From NCBI GenBank assembly GCA_963674835.2, contig CAXXKC010000002.1, forward strand, positions 2,542,001 through 2,606,000: 64,000 bases of DNA. Reading direction: 5' to 3'. A model generated the notes under the pieces. It searched no databases. It was not told where the DNA came from and saw only the letters and a list, made by a program, of their open reading frames with translations. The stretch's first letter is position 1. Every line of letters begins with the position of its first letter. Origin of the DNA: G963674835 sp963674835 (GTDB lineage Bacteria > Planctomycetota > Planctomycetia > Pirellulales > Thermoguttaceae). Positions 33,618-42,331 of the stretch are shown here, piece after piece. The translations under genes and the position numbers were made by a program.

Positions 33618-33721
33618 ATCCACCAATGTGGCCAGTTTGAGGGCAGATAGCCGCCTCCACGGGTCGAAAGTCGATATCGACCAGGGGGAATCCCCTAGAC
33701 GGTTTTCAGCGCCACCCCGAT

Positions 33722-33748
33722 TTGTCAAAATTCGTAACCCTTTATATT
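33722..33748 (+). promoter_or_regulatory. Weak candidate promoter upstream of csrA
   Basis: TTGTCA (33722-33727) and TATATT (33743-33748) are separated by 15 bases, shorter than ideal, in a locally AT-rich stretch. An AAGGAGG at about 33761 and AGGAGGG at about 33786 lie between this site and the csrA start; the second is the likely ribosome site. Confidence 0.3.
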
Positions 33749-33800
33749 TTCGCATGATCCAAGGAGGTTCCATCACACTTCGAGTAGGAGGGATCCAAGA

Positions 33801-34019
33801 ATGCTCGTTCTATCACGCAAGACCCAAGAGGCGATCGTTCTCGGCGACAACATCGTGGTGACGGTGGTGGCCATCCATGGCGACCGCGTCCGTTTGGGGA
33901 TCGAGGCCCCCAAGGACGTTCCCGTCCACCGGGGCGAAGTCTACCAGCGAATTCAGCGGGAACAGGCAGCCCGTCAGACCACCTGGGTCGACGTACCGTT
34001 GCCCGCCACGGTTCTCTAA
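33801..34019 (+). CDS. csrA: Carbon storage regulator CsrA
   Basis: The product has 72 residues; AGGAGGG lies about 9 bases before the ATG. MLVLSRKTQEAIVLGDNI and VRLGIEAPKDVPVHRGEVYQ are the standard CsrA blocks, including the RNA-binding Leu4/Arg6 edge and the VHRGE core with its Arg. It is a dimeric post-transcriptional regulator that binds GGA motifs in mRNA leaders. The C-terminal tail (QTTWVDVPLPATVL) is slightly long. It stands alone between a glycosidase and a convergent sialidase gene. Neighbouring mRNAs with GGA-rich ribosome sites could be targets; this is speculation. Confidence 0.97.
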   Translation: MLVLSRKTQEAIVLGDNIVVTVVAIHGDRVRLGIEAPKDVPVHRGEVYQRIQREQAARQTTWVDVPLPATVL

Positions 34020-34166
34020 GGAGCGAGACGTCGCGAGGGAGGGCGTCGCGATATTCGCCCCGGGGAACAGGGACTGCCCCCTTTCCCGCCCCTGACGGCA
34101 GATGGCGAGGAGGACCGTGGTTGCTGTTTGCGCAGCGGCCGATTCGTCGGATACGCAACGACACGG

Positions 34167-35345
34167 TCAGTCGTTGAGTTTCCACTTGGCTTGGCGAAGC
34201 ACCGCGTGGGGCGAGTCCTTCGGCCGCTCGTACCAGAGGCTCACCAGGGTGCCGTCGTCTAATTGGACCGTCGACGGATAGCCCAAGTCGGCTGAAAAGC
34301 CGTCGCCCGACACGGTAATCGGTTCCGACCAAGTCTTGCCGTGGTCGGCACTCACGCGGGCCTGGTTCCCGTACGGCGTCCGCCGGTAGCCGTAAGTCAT
34401 CAGAAGCCGCTTGTCGTTGAGCCGCAGCAAGTGGGAGGGACGCCCCCACACGCCGATCGATCTGGGCTTCGACCACGTCTTGCCGCCGTCGGTCGATTCT
34501 GTTTGCAGCGTCTCTCCAGGGCTCTGCTTATTGTGATTGCGGATCTGGATGACGATCCGCCCGTCGGCCGCTTCGACGCCGTGAAGCTCGTGGTAGAGTT
34601 CCGCGGAGTCGCCGTCGCGAGCCGGTATCTCCCCCAGCCACCGCCAAGTCTGCCCGTCGTCGGTCGATTCGCACGCACCGACTCGATTTCCCTTCCAGAG
34701 CGTCTTTCCAGGATAGAGCAAGCGCCCTTCCGAGAGTTGGATCGGCCCGTGGGGGCTGTTCACCTGCGAGTCGTAGCGGCCGGACCAGGTCAAACCTCCG
34801 TCGGTCGAGCGGATCATCCAAGAGCCCAACATGGCTTCTCGCTGTGCCTGGGTGAGCCGGTTGTGGGCGGCCTGCCAGCGACGTAGGCGGTCCTCGGGCC
34901 ACGTGGCCTTGCCCGACGCGGCTGCCTTTTCGGCTTTCTCCAGGTGAGGTACGTATGCCAAGGAGGTGAACGAGGTGACGAGCAGCGTTCCCTTGTCGGT
35001 TTCGAGGACGCCGGCGTCGCGATCGTCGATTTCGCAATCCATCACCACGCACGGCCAACCCCAGGTCTTGCCGCCATCGCTCGAACGCATGAACTCGACG
35101 CGGCCGAAGGGACACACATGCTCCTCGCGCCCTCCGGAACAGACGGCCAGCAACTGTCCATTCTTGCGGCGCGCAATGGTCGGCCAGCCGTGATACTTTT
35201 CGGGCTCGAAGCTGATGACCTTGGTTTCCAGGATTTCGGCCTTCGGCGCCGTCGATGCGCGGCCCACGGTGCCGAACATGGCCCACGCCACCCCAGCCCC
35301 GGTTCCAGCAAGCATCTGTCGGCGGTTCATGGTTGGTTTCATCAT
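34167..35345 (-). CDS. Tat-exported BNR-repeat sialidase-like protein
   Basis: The product has 392 residues; GAGGAGACC precedes a double ATG (35345 and 35342). MNRRQMLAGTGAGVAWAMFG is a twin-arginine signal. The six-bladed propeller has Asp-box repeats SSDGGKTW, STDGGLTW, STDDGQTW, STDGGKTW and SADHGKTW. ARRKNGQLLAVCSGGREEH resembles the region of the Arg triad. These define the exo-sialidase/BNR family, whose members release sialic acids or act as related glycosidases. Upstream on the same strand are a small membrane protein and a sodium symporter. This suggests that the released sugar is imported by that transporter. Confidence 0.88.
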   Translation of the reverse strand: MMKPTMNRRQMLAGTGAGVAWAMFGTVGRASTAPKAEILETKVISFEPEKYHGWPTIARRKNGQLLAVCSGGREEHVCPFGRVEFMRSSDGGKTWGWPCVVMDCEIDDRDAGVLETDKGTLLVTSFTSLAYVPHLEKAEKAAASGKATWPEDRLRRWQAAHNRLTQAQREAMLGSWMIRSTDGGLTWSGRYDSQVNSPHGPIQLSEGRLLYPGKTLWKGNRVGACESTDDGQTWRWLGEIPARDGDSAELYHELHGVEAADGRIVIQIRNHNKQSPGETLQTESTDGGKTWSKPRSIGVWGRPSHLLRLNDKRLLMTYGYRRTPYGNQARVSADHGKTWSEPITVSGDGFSADLGYPSTVQLDDGTLVSLWYERPKDSPHAVLRQAKWKLND

Positions 35346-35479
35346 GGTCTCCTCGGTTGTCGGGTCTTATTGATGCCGGCGCAGCCAATGGTCGCAAGTC
35401 ATCCCGGTTGCCGTTCGATACCCCTTGGCAAAGCAGGCCTGCACAACGGCCGCAGGCTCCTCCCATAGCCCAAGTCGGA

Positions 35480-35722
35480 TCAGCCAAATCGAATGTAGAT
35501 GCAGATCTCGGCCAACGCAACGAAAATCGCCCAGTAACGCGTGTTCTTCCAGAAGGGCGGCTTCACTTTGTCCTGGCCGATGAAGCGATCCGGCATCACG
35601 ATGAGCCAGACGGTGACCAGCGCGAACACGCTGACAATGGCCACTTTGCCCCAAAACACGTTGCCCATCTCGACGACCAGCAACGGTGCGACACTGCAAA
35701 TTGCGAGACACGCGGTGCTCAT
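35480..35722 (-). CDS. Small two-helix membrane protein coupled to the symporter
   Basis: ATG 35722 overlaps the symporter stop by ATGA, so translation is coupled. The product has 80 residues with two membrane helices (about 3-16 to 26-43, KVAIVSVFALVTVWLIVMP, and 62-77, WAIFVALAEICIYIRFG). MPDRFIGQDKVKPPFWKNTR is the loop between them. I do not recognise a named family. By position and coupling it may be an accessory subunit of the sodium symporter; several SSS systems carry such small partners. Confidence 0.78.
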   Translation of the reverse strand: MSTACLAICSVAPLLVVEMGNVFWGKVAIVSVFALVTVWLIVMPDRFIGQDKVKPPFWKNTRYWAIFVALAEICIYIRFG

Positions 35723-37251
35723 GCCGTGGCTTCCTCCTCAATTGGGATCCAGCAGACCAGTCCCCGTAGTCGTTCTTCGGTGTATGGGCGCGTGACCAGG
35801 CTGACCACGACCGTCGCGGTGATCGCAACCACGAAGGACCACCAGGCGACCCAGAGATAGGGGATCGTGTAGTCCGGGCCGATGAAGCGGCCAACGTGCA
35901 TCGCGATGGCACTGCCGACGCCGAGGATCATGCCCGCCATTCCGCCGGCCGCCGTGGCACGCCGCGTAAGCATCCCCAGCAACAGCAGCGCCAGAAGCGG
36001 CCCTTGGAAGACCGTCATGAAAACTTGAAAGGCTTCGAACACAGAGTCGAAGTAGTTCCGCACGGCGAAGCTGGCTACCGCCCCAATCGCCAACAGGATG
36101 ACCACGAGCCAGCGGCCGATGCGCAGGCATTGCTCGTCGGTCGCCGTGGGCACGAAGGGCTTGTAGAGGTCCGTGACGAGCATGGTGCTGGCCGAGTTGA
36201 TGTATGAGTCGAGGTTCGAGAGAATCCCGGCCAGGAAGGCGCCCATGACGATCCCGAGTATGCCCGGGTGCAGAAGGCGCGTCACCAGCATCGGCAAGAC
36301 CTGGCTGCCGGCCTTCCAGCCTTCGCCGGGCGTGCCGAGTTCGTCGTGGAACAGTGCCACGGCGAGCACTCCCGGCAACACCAGCAGGACAGGAAAGAAC
36401 AGCTTGATCAGTGCGCAGAAGATGTACGAGGCGCGGGCCTGGTTCTGGCTCTTCGACCCCAGCGTGCGCTGGACGATCGCCTGGTTGCCGATCCAGTAGG
36501 CCGGGCCCATGACGAAACCAAGCCCCAGCAACACCGCCGGCCAGGGAAACTCCGGGTGATCGGCGGGCAATACCATATCGAAATGGTGTTTGGTCCACTC
36601 CAGGCCGGCAAGCTTGTCCTGCAGGCCGCTGAATCCGCCTACCTGTACGAGGCCTTCGTAGCAGATCAGGCCGGCACCGAGAATCAAAACAACGCAGGAT
36701 AGGGCATCGGTGACGACAACCGCTTTCAGGCCGCCGCTGGCCGTGTAGAGGCCGACGGCCACGGCTGTGACACCGACCGAGAACCAGAAGTTCCAGCCCA
36801 ACAGACCGTGGAACATGGCCGCCGCGCTAACGAGGACCGTTCCCAAGGTCCCCATCATGAACACCGACCAGATCACCGCAAACGACGTCCGCACCGGCTG
36901 GCTGTAGCGGCGTCCCAGGTACTCGGGGATGGTGTATACGCCGGCCATCCAGAAGAACGGCATGAAGAGAAATGCGGCGATGAGCACCGGCAACGCGCAG
37001 CCCAGGAAGTCGAAATTCATCATCACCACGCCGTAGCGATATCCGTCAGTCGCTAGGCCCACCATGTCCTTGGCGCCGATGTCGGAGACGACCAACGACA
37101 TGCCGACCGCCCACCAGGGCAGCGACTTCCCGGCCAGGAAGTAATCCTTGCTCGTGCGGATGCCACGGCTGTACCACAGCCCCAACGCGACCACTCCCAC
37201 CAGATAGAGGACAATCAAGGCAATGTCGATCGGCTTCAGCGCAAATTCCAT
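35719..37251 (-). CDS. Sodium:solute symporter (SSS family)
   Basis: ATG 37251 (MEFALKPIDIALIVLYLVG) gives 510 residues; a longer frame upstream adds no membrane segment. Twelve to thirteen helices are visible, with the family motif DYFLAGKSLPWWAVGMSLVV and the GSxxIxA-like part SDIGAKDMVGLATDGYRYG. Helices 6-8 carry IPEYLGRRYSQPVR and IWSVFMMGTL. The family brings sugars, sialic acids, proline or pantothenate into the cell with sodium. It is translationally coupled to the 80-residue membrane protein and followed by the sialidase-like gene, so a sugar or sialic-acid-like substrate is favoured. Confidence 0.93.
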   Translation of the reverse strand: MEFALKPIDIALIVLYLVGVVALGLWYSRGIRTSKDYFLAGKSLPWWAVGMSLVVSDIGAKDMVGLATDGYRYGVVMMNFDFLGCALPVLIAAFLFMPFFWMAGVYTIPEYLGRRYSQPVRTSFAVIWSVFMMGTLGTVLVSAAAMFHGLLGWNFWFSVGVTAVAVGLYTASGGLKAVVVTDALSCVVLILGAGLICYEGLVQVGGFSGLQDKLAGLEWTKHHFDMVLPADHPEFPWPAVLLGLGFVMGPAYWIGNQAIVQRTLGSKSQNQARASYIFCALIKLFFPVLLVLPGVLAVALFHDELGTPGEGWKAGSQVLPMLVTRLLHPGILGIVMGAFLAGILSNLDSYINSASTMLVTDLYKPFVPTATDEQCLRIGRWLVVILLAIGAVASFAVRNYFDSVFEAFQVFMTVFQGPLLALLLLGMLTRRATAAGGMAGMILGVGSAIAMHVGRFIGPDYTIPYLWVAWWSFVVAITATVVVSLVTRPYTEERLRGLVCWIPIEEEATA

Positions 37252-37317
37252 GACCGTGTTGTTCCTCGAACCGGTTCTCGTTGCGATGTTCAAAGCGGGC
37301 TCGGCAGAACGCGACAC

Positions 37318-37346
37318 GCCCTCACCCCCGACCCCTCTCCCGCAAG
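37318..37346. repeat. CCCTCACCCCC-type intergenic repeat, copy 1
   Basis: The 29 bases from GCCCTCACCCCC to CCCGCAAG match 44785-44813 at 26 positions. It lies between the symporter and citrate synthase genes. This copy lacks the second arm of the hairpin seen in the other copy. Confidence 0.65.
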
Positions 37347-37696
37347 TCGGTCAGCGGAGTTGTGTCAGACGTTCTTGGAACTGGGGAGATGTTGCCGAGT
37401 CGCCCTTGGTCCCCGAGTCCGCTCGATTATCCCCCACGTCCGCAGGGAAAACAAGCCGCGATGTGTGGGCGGAGCGCCGGCGGGCTGCATCCGCCGGAGG
37501 ACGTGGAAATGACCCGTCAAACCGAGGTCAACGCTACCGGCAGGTGGTTGGTTTGGAAAGGATGGGAGCAACCTGGCGGCCACTTGGTGCCACCCCACGG
37601 TCGAGCCGGACCCACGAACGTACCCCCTCCCTATGATTCGCTGGCCGCTTGGATTAGGATCAGGTGTTCTTCAGGGGCTTAAGTTGGGAGGCTTTT

Positions 37697-38983
37697 ATGG
37701 CGGACAAAGCGGTCCTCATTGTTGACGGCAAGAAATACGAACTGCCCATTGTGGTGGGGACAGAGGGCGAGAAAGGCATCGACATCACCGCGTTGCGGGA
37801 GCAGAGCGGGCTGGTGACGTTCGACCCATCGTTGAGCAACACAGCGTCGTGCAAGAGCGACATCACGTTCATCGATGGCGAGAAGGGAATTCTGCGCTAC
37901 CGCGGGATTCCGATCGAGCAGTTCGCCGAGAAGCCGAACTTCGTCGAAGTCGCCTGGCTGCTCATCTTCGGCCGCCTTCCGAAGAAAGATGAACTCGACC
38001 AGTTCAGCCAGCAGCTAACAGAGAACGAGTTGCTTCACGAGGGGGTGAAACACCAGTTCCAGCACCTTCCGGTCGACGCGCCACCGATGGCGATCCTGTC
38101 GGCCACGCTGAGCAACCTTGCGTGCTTCCACACTCAATTCCTGTCGTTGGCCGACGATGAGTCGCTCGTGGCGGCTGCCGCGCGGCTTATCAGCAAGGTG
38201 CGCACGATCGCCGCGTTTTCGTACCGGCGTTCGCAGGGCCTGCCTTTCATCTATCCGGACCCGAACCTGCGTTATTGTGCCAACTTTCTGCACATGATGT
38301 TCTCCATTCCGTATCGGCAGTACATCGTTACGCCGGAGGTCGAGGACGCGCTGAACCTGATGTTCATTCTGCACGCGGACCACGAGCAGAACTGCAGCAC
38401 GTCGACAGTCCGCACGGTCGGCTCGGCCCGGGCGAACCTCTTTGCGTCGTGTGCCGCCGGCGTGAGCGCCCTTTGGGGACGCCTTCACGGAGGCGCGAAT
38501 GTGGAGGTCGTCGAAATGCTGGAGCGCATCCATACGGGCGGTGTGTCGCCCGAGGACTGCCTGGAAGCGGCCAAGGACAAAACGGACCCGTTCCGCCTCT
38601 ACGGATTCGGCCACCGGGTGTACAAGAACTACGATCCGCGCGCGAGAATCCTCAAGGCGGCCTGCGATCGGGTGCTGGTCAACAGCAAGCGGCGCGACCC
38701 GCTACTGGATATCGCCCGGAAGCTGGAAGAAGTTGCGCTAGAGGATCCGTATTTCGTCGATCGCCGGCTGTATCCGAATGTCGACTTCTACAGCGGCATT
38801 CTGCTCCGCGCCATCGGCATTCCAACGAACATGTTCACCGTCTGTTTCGCGATCGGGCGTCTGCCGGGGTGGATCGCCCAATGGAAGGAGCAGCACGAAG
38901 ACCCGACGAGCCGCATTTCGCGTCCTCGCCAGATCTACACGGGCACGGCGAAGACCGACTTTGTGCCGATCGAGGATCGCTGA
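37697..38983 (+). CDS. gltA: Citrate synthase
   Basis: ATG 37697 is preceded by GGGAGG and gives 428 residues; an upstream in-frame ATG at 37664 adds eleven non-conserved residues. Active-site blocks are ILHADHEQNCSTSTVRTVGS, RLHGGANVEVVEML, YGFGHRVYKNYDPRA (His) and NVDFYSG (Asp). The length and these blocks match the hexameric type II bacterial enzyme. It condenses acetyl-CoA with oxaloacetate in the cytoplasm, the entry to the TCA cycle. It stands alone, between the symporter and a large gene-free stretch. Confidence 0.97.
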   Translation: MADKAVLIVDGKKYELPIVVGTEGEKGIDITALREQSGLVTFDPSLSNTASCKSDITFIDGEKGILRYRGIPIEQFAEKPNFVEVAWLLIFGRLPKKDELDQFSQQLTENELLHEGVKHQFQHLPVDAPPMAILSATLSNLACFHTQFLSLADDESLVAAAARLISKVRTIAAFSYRRSQGLPFIYPDPNLRYCANFLHMMFSIPYRQYIVTPEVEDALNLMFILHADHEQNCSTSTVRTVGSARANLFASCAAGVSALWGRLHGGANVEVVEMLERIHTGGVSPEDCLEAAKDKTDPFRLYGFGHRVYKNYDPRARILKAACDRVLVNSKRRDPLLDIARKLEEVALEDPYFVDRRLYPNVDFYSGILLRAIGIPTNMFTVCFAIGRLPGWIAQWKEQHEDPTSRISRPRQIYTGTAKTDFVPIEDR

Positions 38984-39785
38984 GAGGTGCGGTCCGGATT
39001 GGACGCGTGGTGCTCGGGCGAGGCGCTCGGTGTGTAGCAAGCGTTGGTGGCGGTTCGGTCGGCGGGCTGCCGGGTATGGCTCACCGGTCGTGGATAGCTC
39101 TCAGGGGGGGTGCGACCCTCTGCTTCTGCGGCGAGTCTTGCTGCCTGCCCGAGTGAACCGGGATTCCGCGAATGGGCACAGCAAGGGCGCGGCTGTTTGA
39201 AGAGTGGTTGGATCGGCGATAGGCTCCGTGCGGTAGACATGCGCGTGCCGTGCCGACGACGCTCTGGAAGGCGGCGCTGGGTGTCGTCGGTACGCTTCCG
39301 CACGATGCGAGTGCTCGGATTGCGTTGCCTGGAACGGCGACAAGACAGACCGGCGACGACTCTACACCACCCGTGATTCCGCGTCGGCTCTCCGGTCCGT
39401 GCGGTTCCCAGGTTATTGACCGCACGATTGGTCGCCTGTTAGAACATTATTGACGCTGGCGGCGCCAAGGGTGGCGGTTTCGCGCCGATGAGCCACTTTG
39501 CATCCCGACCGGCTCCAGACAGGCTGTGGAGCCGGTGATTGGCAGTGCGGGCGTTGGAACTATGCGTGATGCGAGCCTGTAACGAGCAGACTGCCTTCTT
39601 CGCTGGCGGGGTTTCGCGGCCGGCAGCTCTGTAGTCAAAGGGCTCGAGTATCGCTTCGCTCTCCCGCCTCTCGTACAGAAACCGGGGGAGGGGCGTTTTG
39701 CGTTCTGTTGCTGTTTTTGAGTACGAGATGGGGCGTGCGTTGAAGCCCATCCTCACGTCGATTCCCTGAGAGCCACGGCCACACT
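38984..39785. other. 800-base region without a gene; one hairpin
   Basis: No frame in this stretch looks coding; the longest ones are short and have no ribosome site. A hairpin lies at 39508-39536 (ACCGGCTCCA with a perfect complement, 9-base loop). It could be a leader for the following transporter gene or an RNA. I see no match to a known RNA. Confidence 0.4.
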
Positions 39786-42155
39786 ATGAAGACCGAGAAG
39801 AAGAGCATGTTTACGACCGAGGACGGGAAGAATCTTCTCTTCACGTTCATTCTGGTCAGTTCATTGTTTCTGTTGTGGGGCGTGTGCAACGGAATGATCG
39901 ACGTGATGGACAAGCACTTTCAGGACGAGTTGGGGCTGACGAAGTCGCAATCGGCCTGGGTGCAGTTTGCCCATTACCTGGGATACTTCCTCATGGCGAT
40001 CCCGGCCGGCTGGCTGGCGAGCAAGCTTGGCTACAAGGGGGGCATCATTGCCGGGTTGCTGATGGTTGCCCTCGGCGGATTCTGGTTCGTGCCGGCAACG
40101 ATGATCAACAGTTGGGCCGTGTCGAAGACGGTCGTGTCGGCGGCGCCTCAGCCGGGAGTGCAGGATCCAGCCGCAGCGTCGAACGAAGCGGCGCCGCCTG
40201 AGGCGGCCGAATCGCCATCGTTCATCAAGCCGGCGACGATCGCCTTCTTTGGATACTTGCTGGGTGTTCTCGCGATTGCAGGCGGTTTGACCTTCCTGGA
40301 GACGGTGGCCAACCCGTACACGACCGTGCTCGGTCCGCGGGAGTATTCGGCGGCTCGCATCAATCTAGCGCAGTCGTGCAATGGCGTGGGCTGGATCATG
40401 GGGCCGATCATCGGCGGCTTGTTCTTCTACGCCAAAGATGCGTCCGGCCATAGCATCGGCAGCGAGATGATCTACATTCCCTACGTGACCGTCGCGGGGA
40501 TTGTGCTCGTGCTTGCGACGGTGTTCTACTTCGCCTACATCCCGGATGTCAAGACCAAGGACGATTACCATATCGATGAGAAGGACGAAGCCAGCTCCGC
40601 GACGGTGGCGATCGATCGCCAATTGAGTCACAAGCTGATCTATCTGTTCTTGCTGCTGAACGTGGCCGTTCTGATCTGCATTTCCGGCATCTTCCTTTGG
40701 CTGTTGCTGTCGATCTTCAACATTGGCGGTTTGCTGATGGGCGTGGCCTCGCTCGTTGCGGGTCCATTGGGAGTGAAGGTGACTCCCGACAATTCGCTCC
40801 TCATTGCGATTTGCGAACTGGCCGTCGTGTTGATTGCAGTGTCGGCCGTTGCACTTGTGCCCACGACAAGGAAGGTGACGCATCACAGTATCTGGTCGCA
40901 CCCGCATTTTTCGGGAGCGGTGCTTGCACAGTTCCTCTACGTTGCGGCCCAGGCGGGTATTTTCAGCTTCTTCATCAACTACATGACGGCCGAAGTGCCG
41001 CAGCTGCCGAAGGCGTTGCAGGTCGAACAGACCAGAGCCGAAATCGAGGAGGGCATGGAGCGAGGCGATATTAGCTGGATCAAGGGCTCCTACCTGAAGA
41101 AGGCGAAGGACTGGTTCGAAGTGAACACCTCCTTTGCAGCCGGCGACATCAAGGACATGGAGAAGTTGGCCGATCGCATCAACGGCGCCGGCGCGCCGGC
41201 CGAGGAAGCGAAAGACGCCCAGACGTCGGCTAACCAGGGCGCGCCCAAGCTGGATCCGGTTTCGGCTTACCTGAAAAGGAGTTTTTCAGACACAGCAGTC
41301 AAGGAACTGGGCGCGTACGAAGGAGGTGAATCGCGAACGCTGCGATCGATTCTCGTGCAGGAGCTCAACCTGATTGTCCGGCAGGACCCACGAAAGGCGA
41401 AAGGCGGCATCGCGTTTTACAATCCGGAGAACTTCAAGGGGATCGCGCTGTCGGCGAAGACGAAGGAGCTGTTGGCCAAGAAGCTCGACGAAGACGCGGA
41501 AGCGGAGAAGATCAAAGCAGCCGAAGCGAACATGACCAAGGAAGAGAAGCTTGCGGCTGCCAAAGAGCGGGCGGCGATGGCGGGCAAGCTCGAAAGGGTC
41601 AATGCCCCGATGCTCAACCGGCTGCTGCTGCAAGATGCCTATCCCGAACTGCTCGGTTATCAGCACAACATTCTCTGCATCAGCGAGCAGGGCGCGGCTT
41701 TCCTGCTGTCGGTCGGGTTCATCTGCTTCCTGATCGGGCGATTCACCGGTGCGATGATGCTCAGAAAGATCAGCGCACACAAGGTGCTGGGCCTTTACGG
41801 CCTGCTGAACGTGGCCATGTGTCTGCTCATCTTCGCCAAGTGGACATGGCTGTCGGTCGTTTGTGTGTTCCTGAGCTTCTTCTTCATGTCGATCATGTTT
41901 CCGACCATCTTCGCTCTGGGCATCTTCGGACTCGGCGCCCGAGCCAAGAAGGCCGCGGCCTTCATCGTCATGGCGATCATGGGCGGAGCCGTGTTGCCGA
42001 AGCTGATGGGCTATGTAGCGGACCAATACGATATGTCTCGCGGCTTCATCGTCCCCATGGCGTGCTTTGCGTTCGTCGCGTTCTATGGCTTCTGCTGGCC
42101 GAAGTTCAGCCACTCCGACTCGCTGGGCACCGTGAGCACGTCGGGTGGGCATTGA
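39786..42155 (+). CDS. FucP-like (FHS family) sugar:proton symporter with a large insert
   Basis: The product has 789 residues, against about 430-440 for E. coli FucP. The N-half has FLLWGVCNGMIDVMDKHFQ, AGWLASKLGYKGGI and FLETVANPYTTVLGPREYSA, and the C-half has ICFLIGRFTGAMMLRKISAH, FFMSIMFPTIFALGIFGLG and FIVMAIMGGAVLPKLMG, all close to FucP. Two extra hydrophobic segments lie at about 280-355. The largest addition is a soluble, Lys/Glu/Ala-rich stretch of about 235 residues (about 400-635) between helices 7 and 8 of the family. In the usual MFS topology that loop is outside the cytoplasmic membrane. A shorter insert lies at about 118-150. The downstream neighbour is a GH95 fucosidase, so L-fucose is the likely substrate. 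Confidence 0.85.
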   Translation: MKTEKKSMFTTEDGKNLLFTFILVSSLFLLWGVCNGMIDVMDKHFQDELGLTKSQSAWVQFAHYLGYFLMAIPAGWLASKLGYKGGIIAGLLMVALGGFWFVPATMINSWAVSKTVVSAAPQPGVQDPAAASNEAAPPEAAESPSFIKPATIAFFGYLLGVLAIAGGLTFLETVANPYTTVLGPREYSAARINLAQSCNGVGWIMGPIIGGLFFYAKDASGHSIGSEMIYIPYVTVAGIVLVLATVFYFAYIPDVKTKDDYHIDEKDEASSATVAIDRQLSHKLIYLFLLLNVAVLICISGIFLWLLLSIFNIGGLLMGVASLVAGPLGVKVTPDNSLLIAICELAVVLIAVSAVALVPTTRKVTHHSIWSHPHFSGAVLAQFLYVAAQAGIFSFFINYMTAEVPQLPKALQVEQTRAEIEEGMERGDISWIKGSYLKKAKDWFEVNTSFAAGDIKDMEKLADRINGAGAPAEEAKDAQTSANQGAPKLDPVSAYLKRSFSDTAVKELGAYEGGESRTLRSILVQELNLIVRQDPRKAKGGIAFYNPENFKGIALSAKTKELLAKKLDEDAEAEKIKAAEANMTKEEKLAAAKERAAMAGKLERVNAPMLNRLLLQDAYPELLGYQHNILCISEQGAAFLLSVGFICFLIGRFTGAMMLRKISAHKVLGLYGLLNVAMCLLIFAKWTWLSVVCVFLSFFFMSIMFPTIFALGIFGLGARAKKAAAFIVMAIMGGAVLPKLMGYVADQYDMSRGFIVPMACFAFVAFYGFCWPKFSHSDSLGTVSTSGGH

Positions 42156-42331
42156 TCGAGGAGCGGTGACCGACGAAAGCGGGATCTCTGGGCGGGGCAT
42201 CTCGCTGGGGAGGCCCGTGCGCGCGTTGGCCGGCGGTTTTGCCAGCTAAATTTGAAGTGGCCCAACGCCCAGTTTAGAATGGTGTCGAACGTTGTTGCCG
42301 ACCCGCTCGCCTGGCACTTGGAGATCCCGTC

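Noticed and set aside
34060..34086. GGGGAACAG-GGA-CTGCCCC hairpin after csrA as a terminator
   Set aside because: The stem has a bulge and there is no T-run, so it was not called.
39081..39756. Short frames in the 39 kb gap as small genes
   Set aside because: No ribosome sites, no recognisable motifs, and several mutually exclusive frames.
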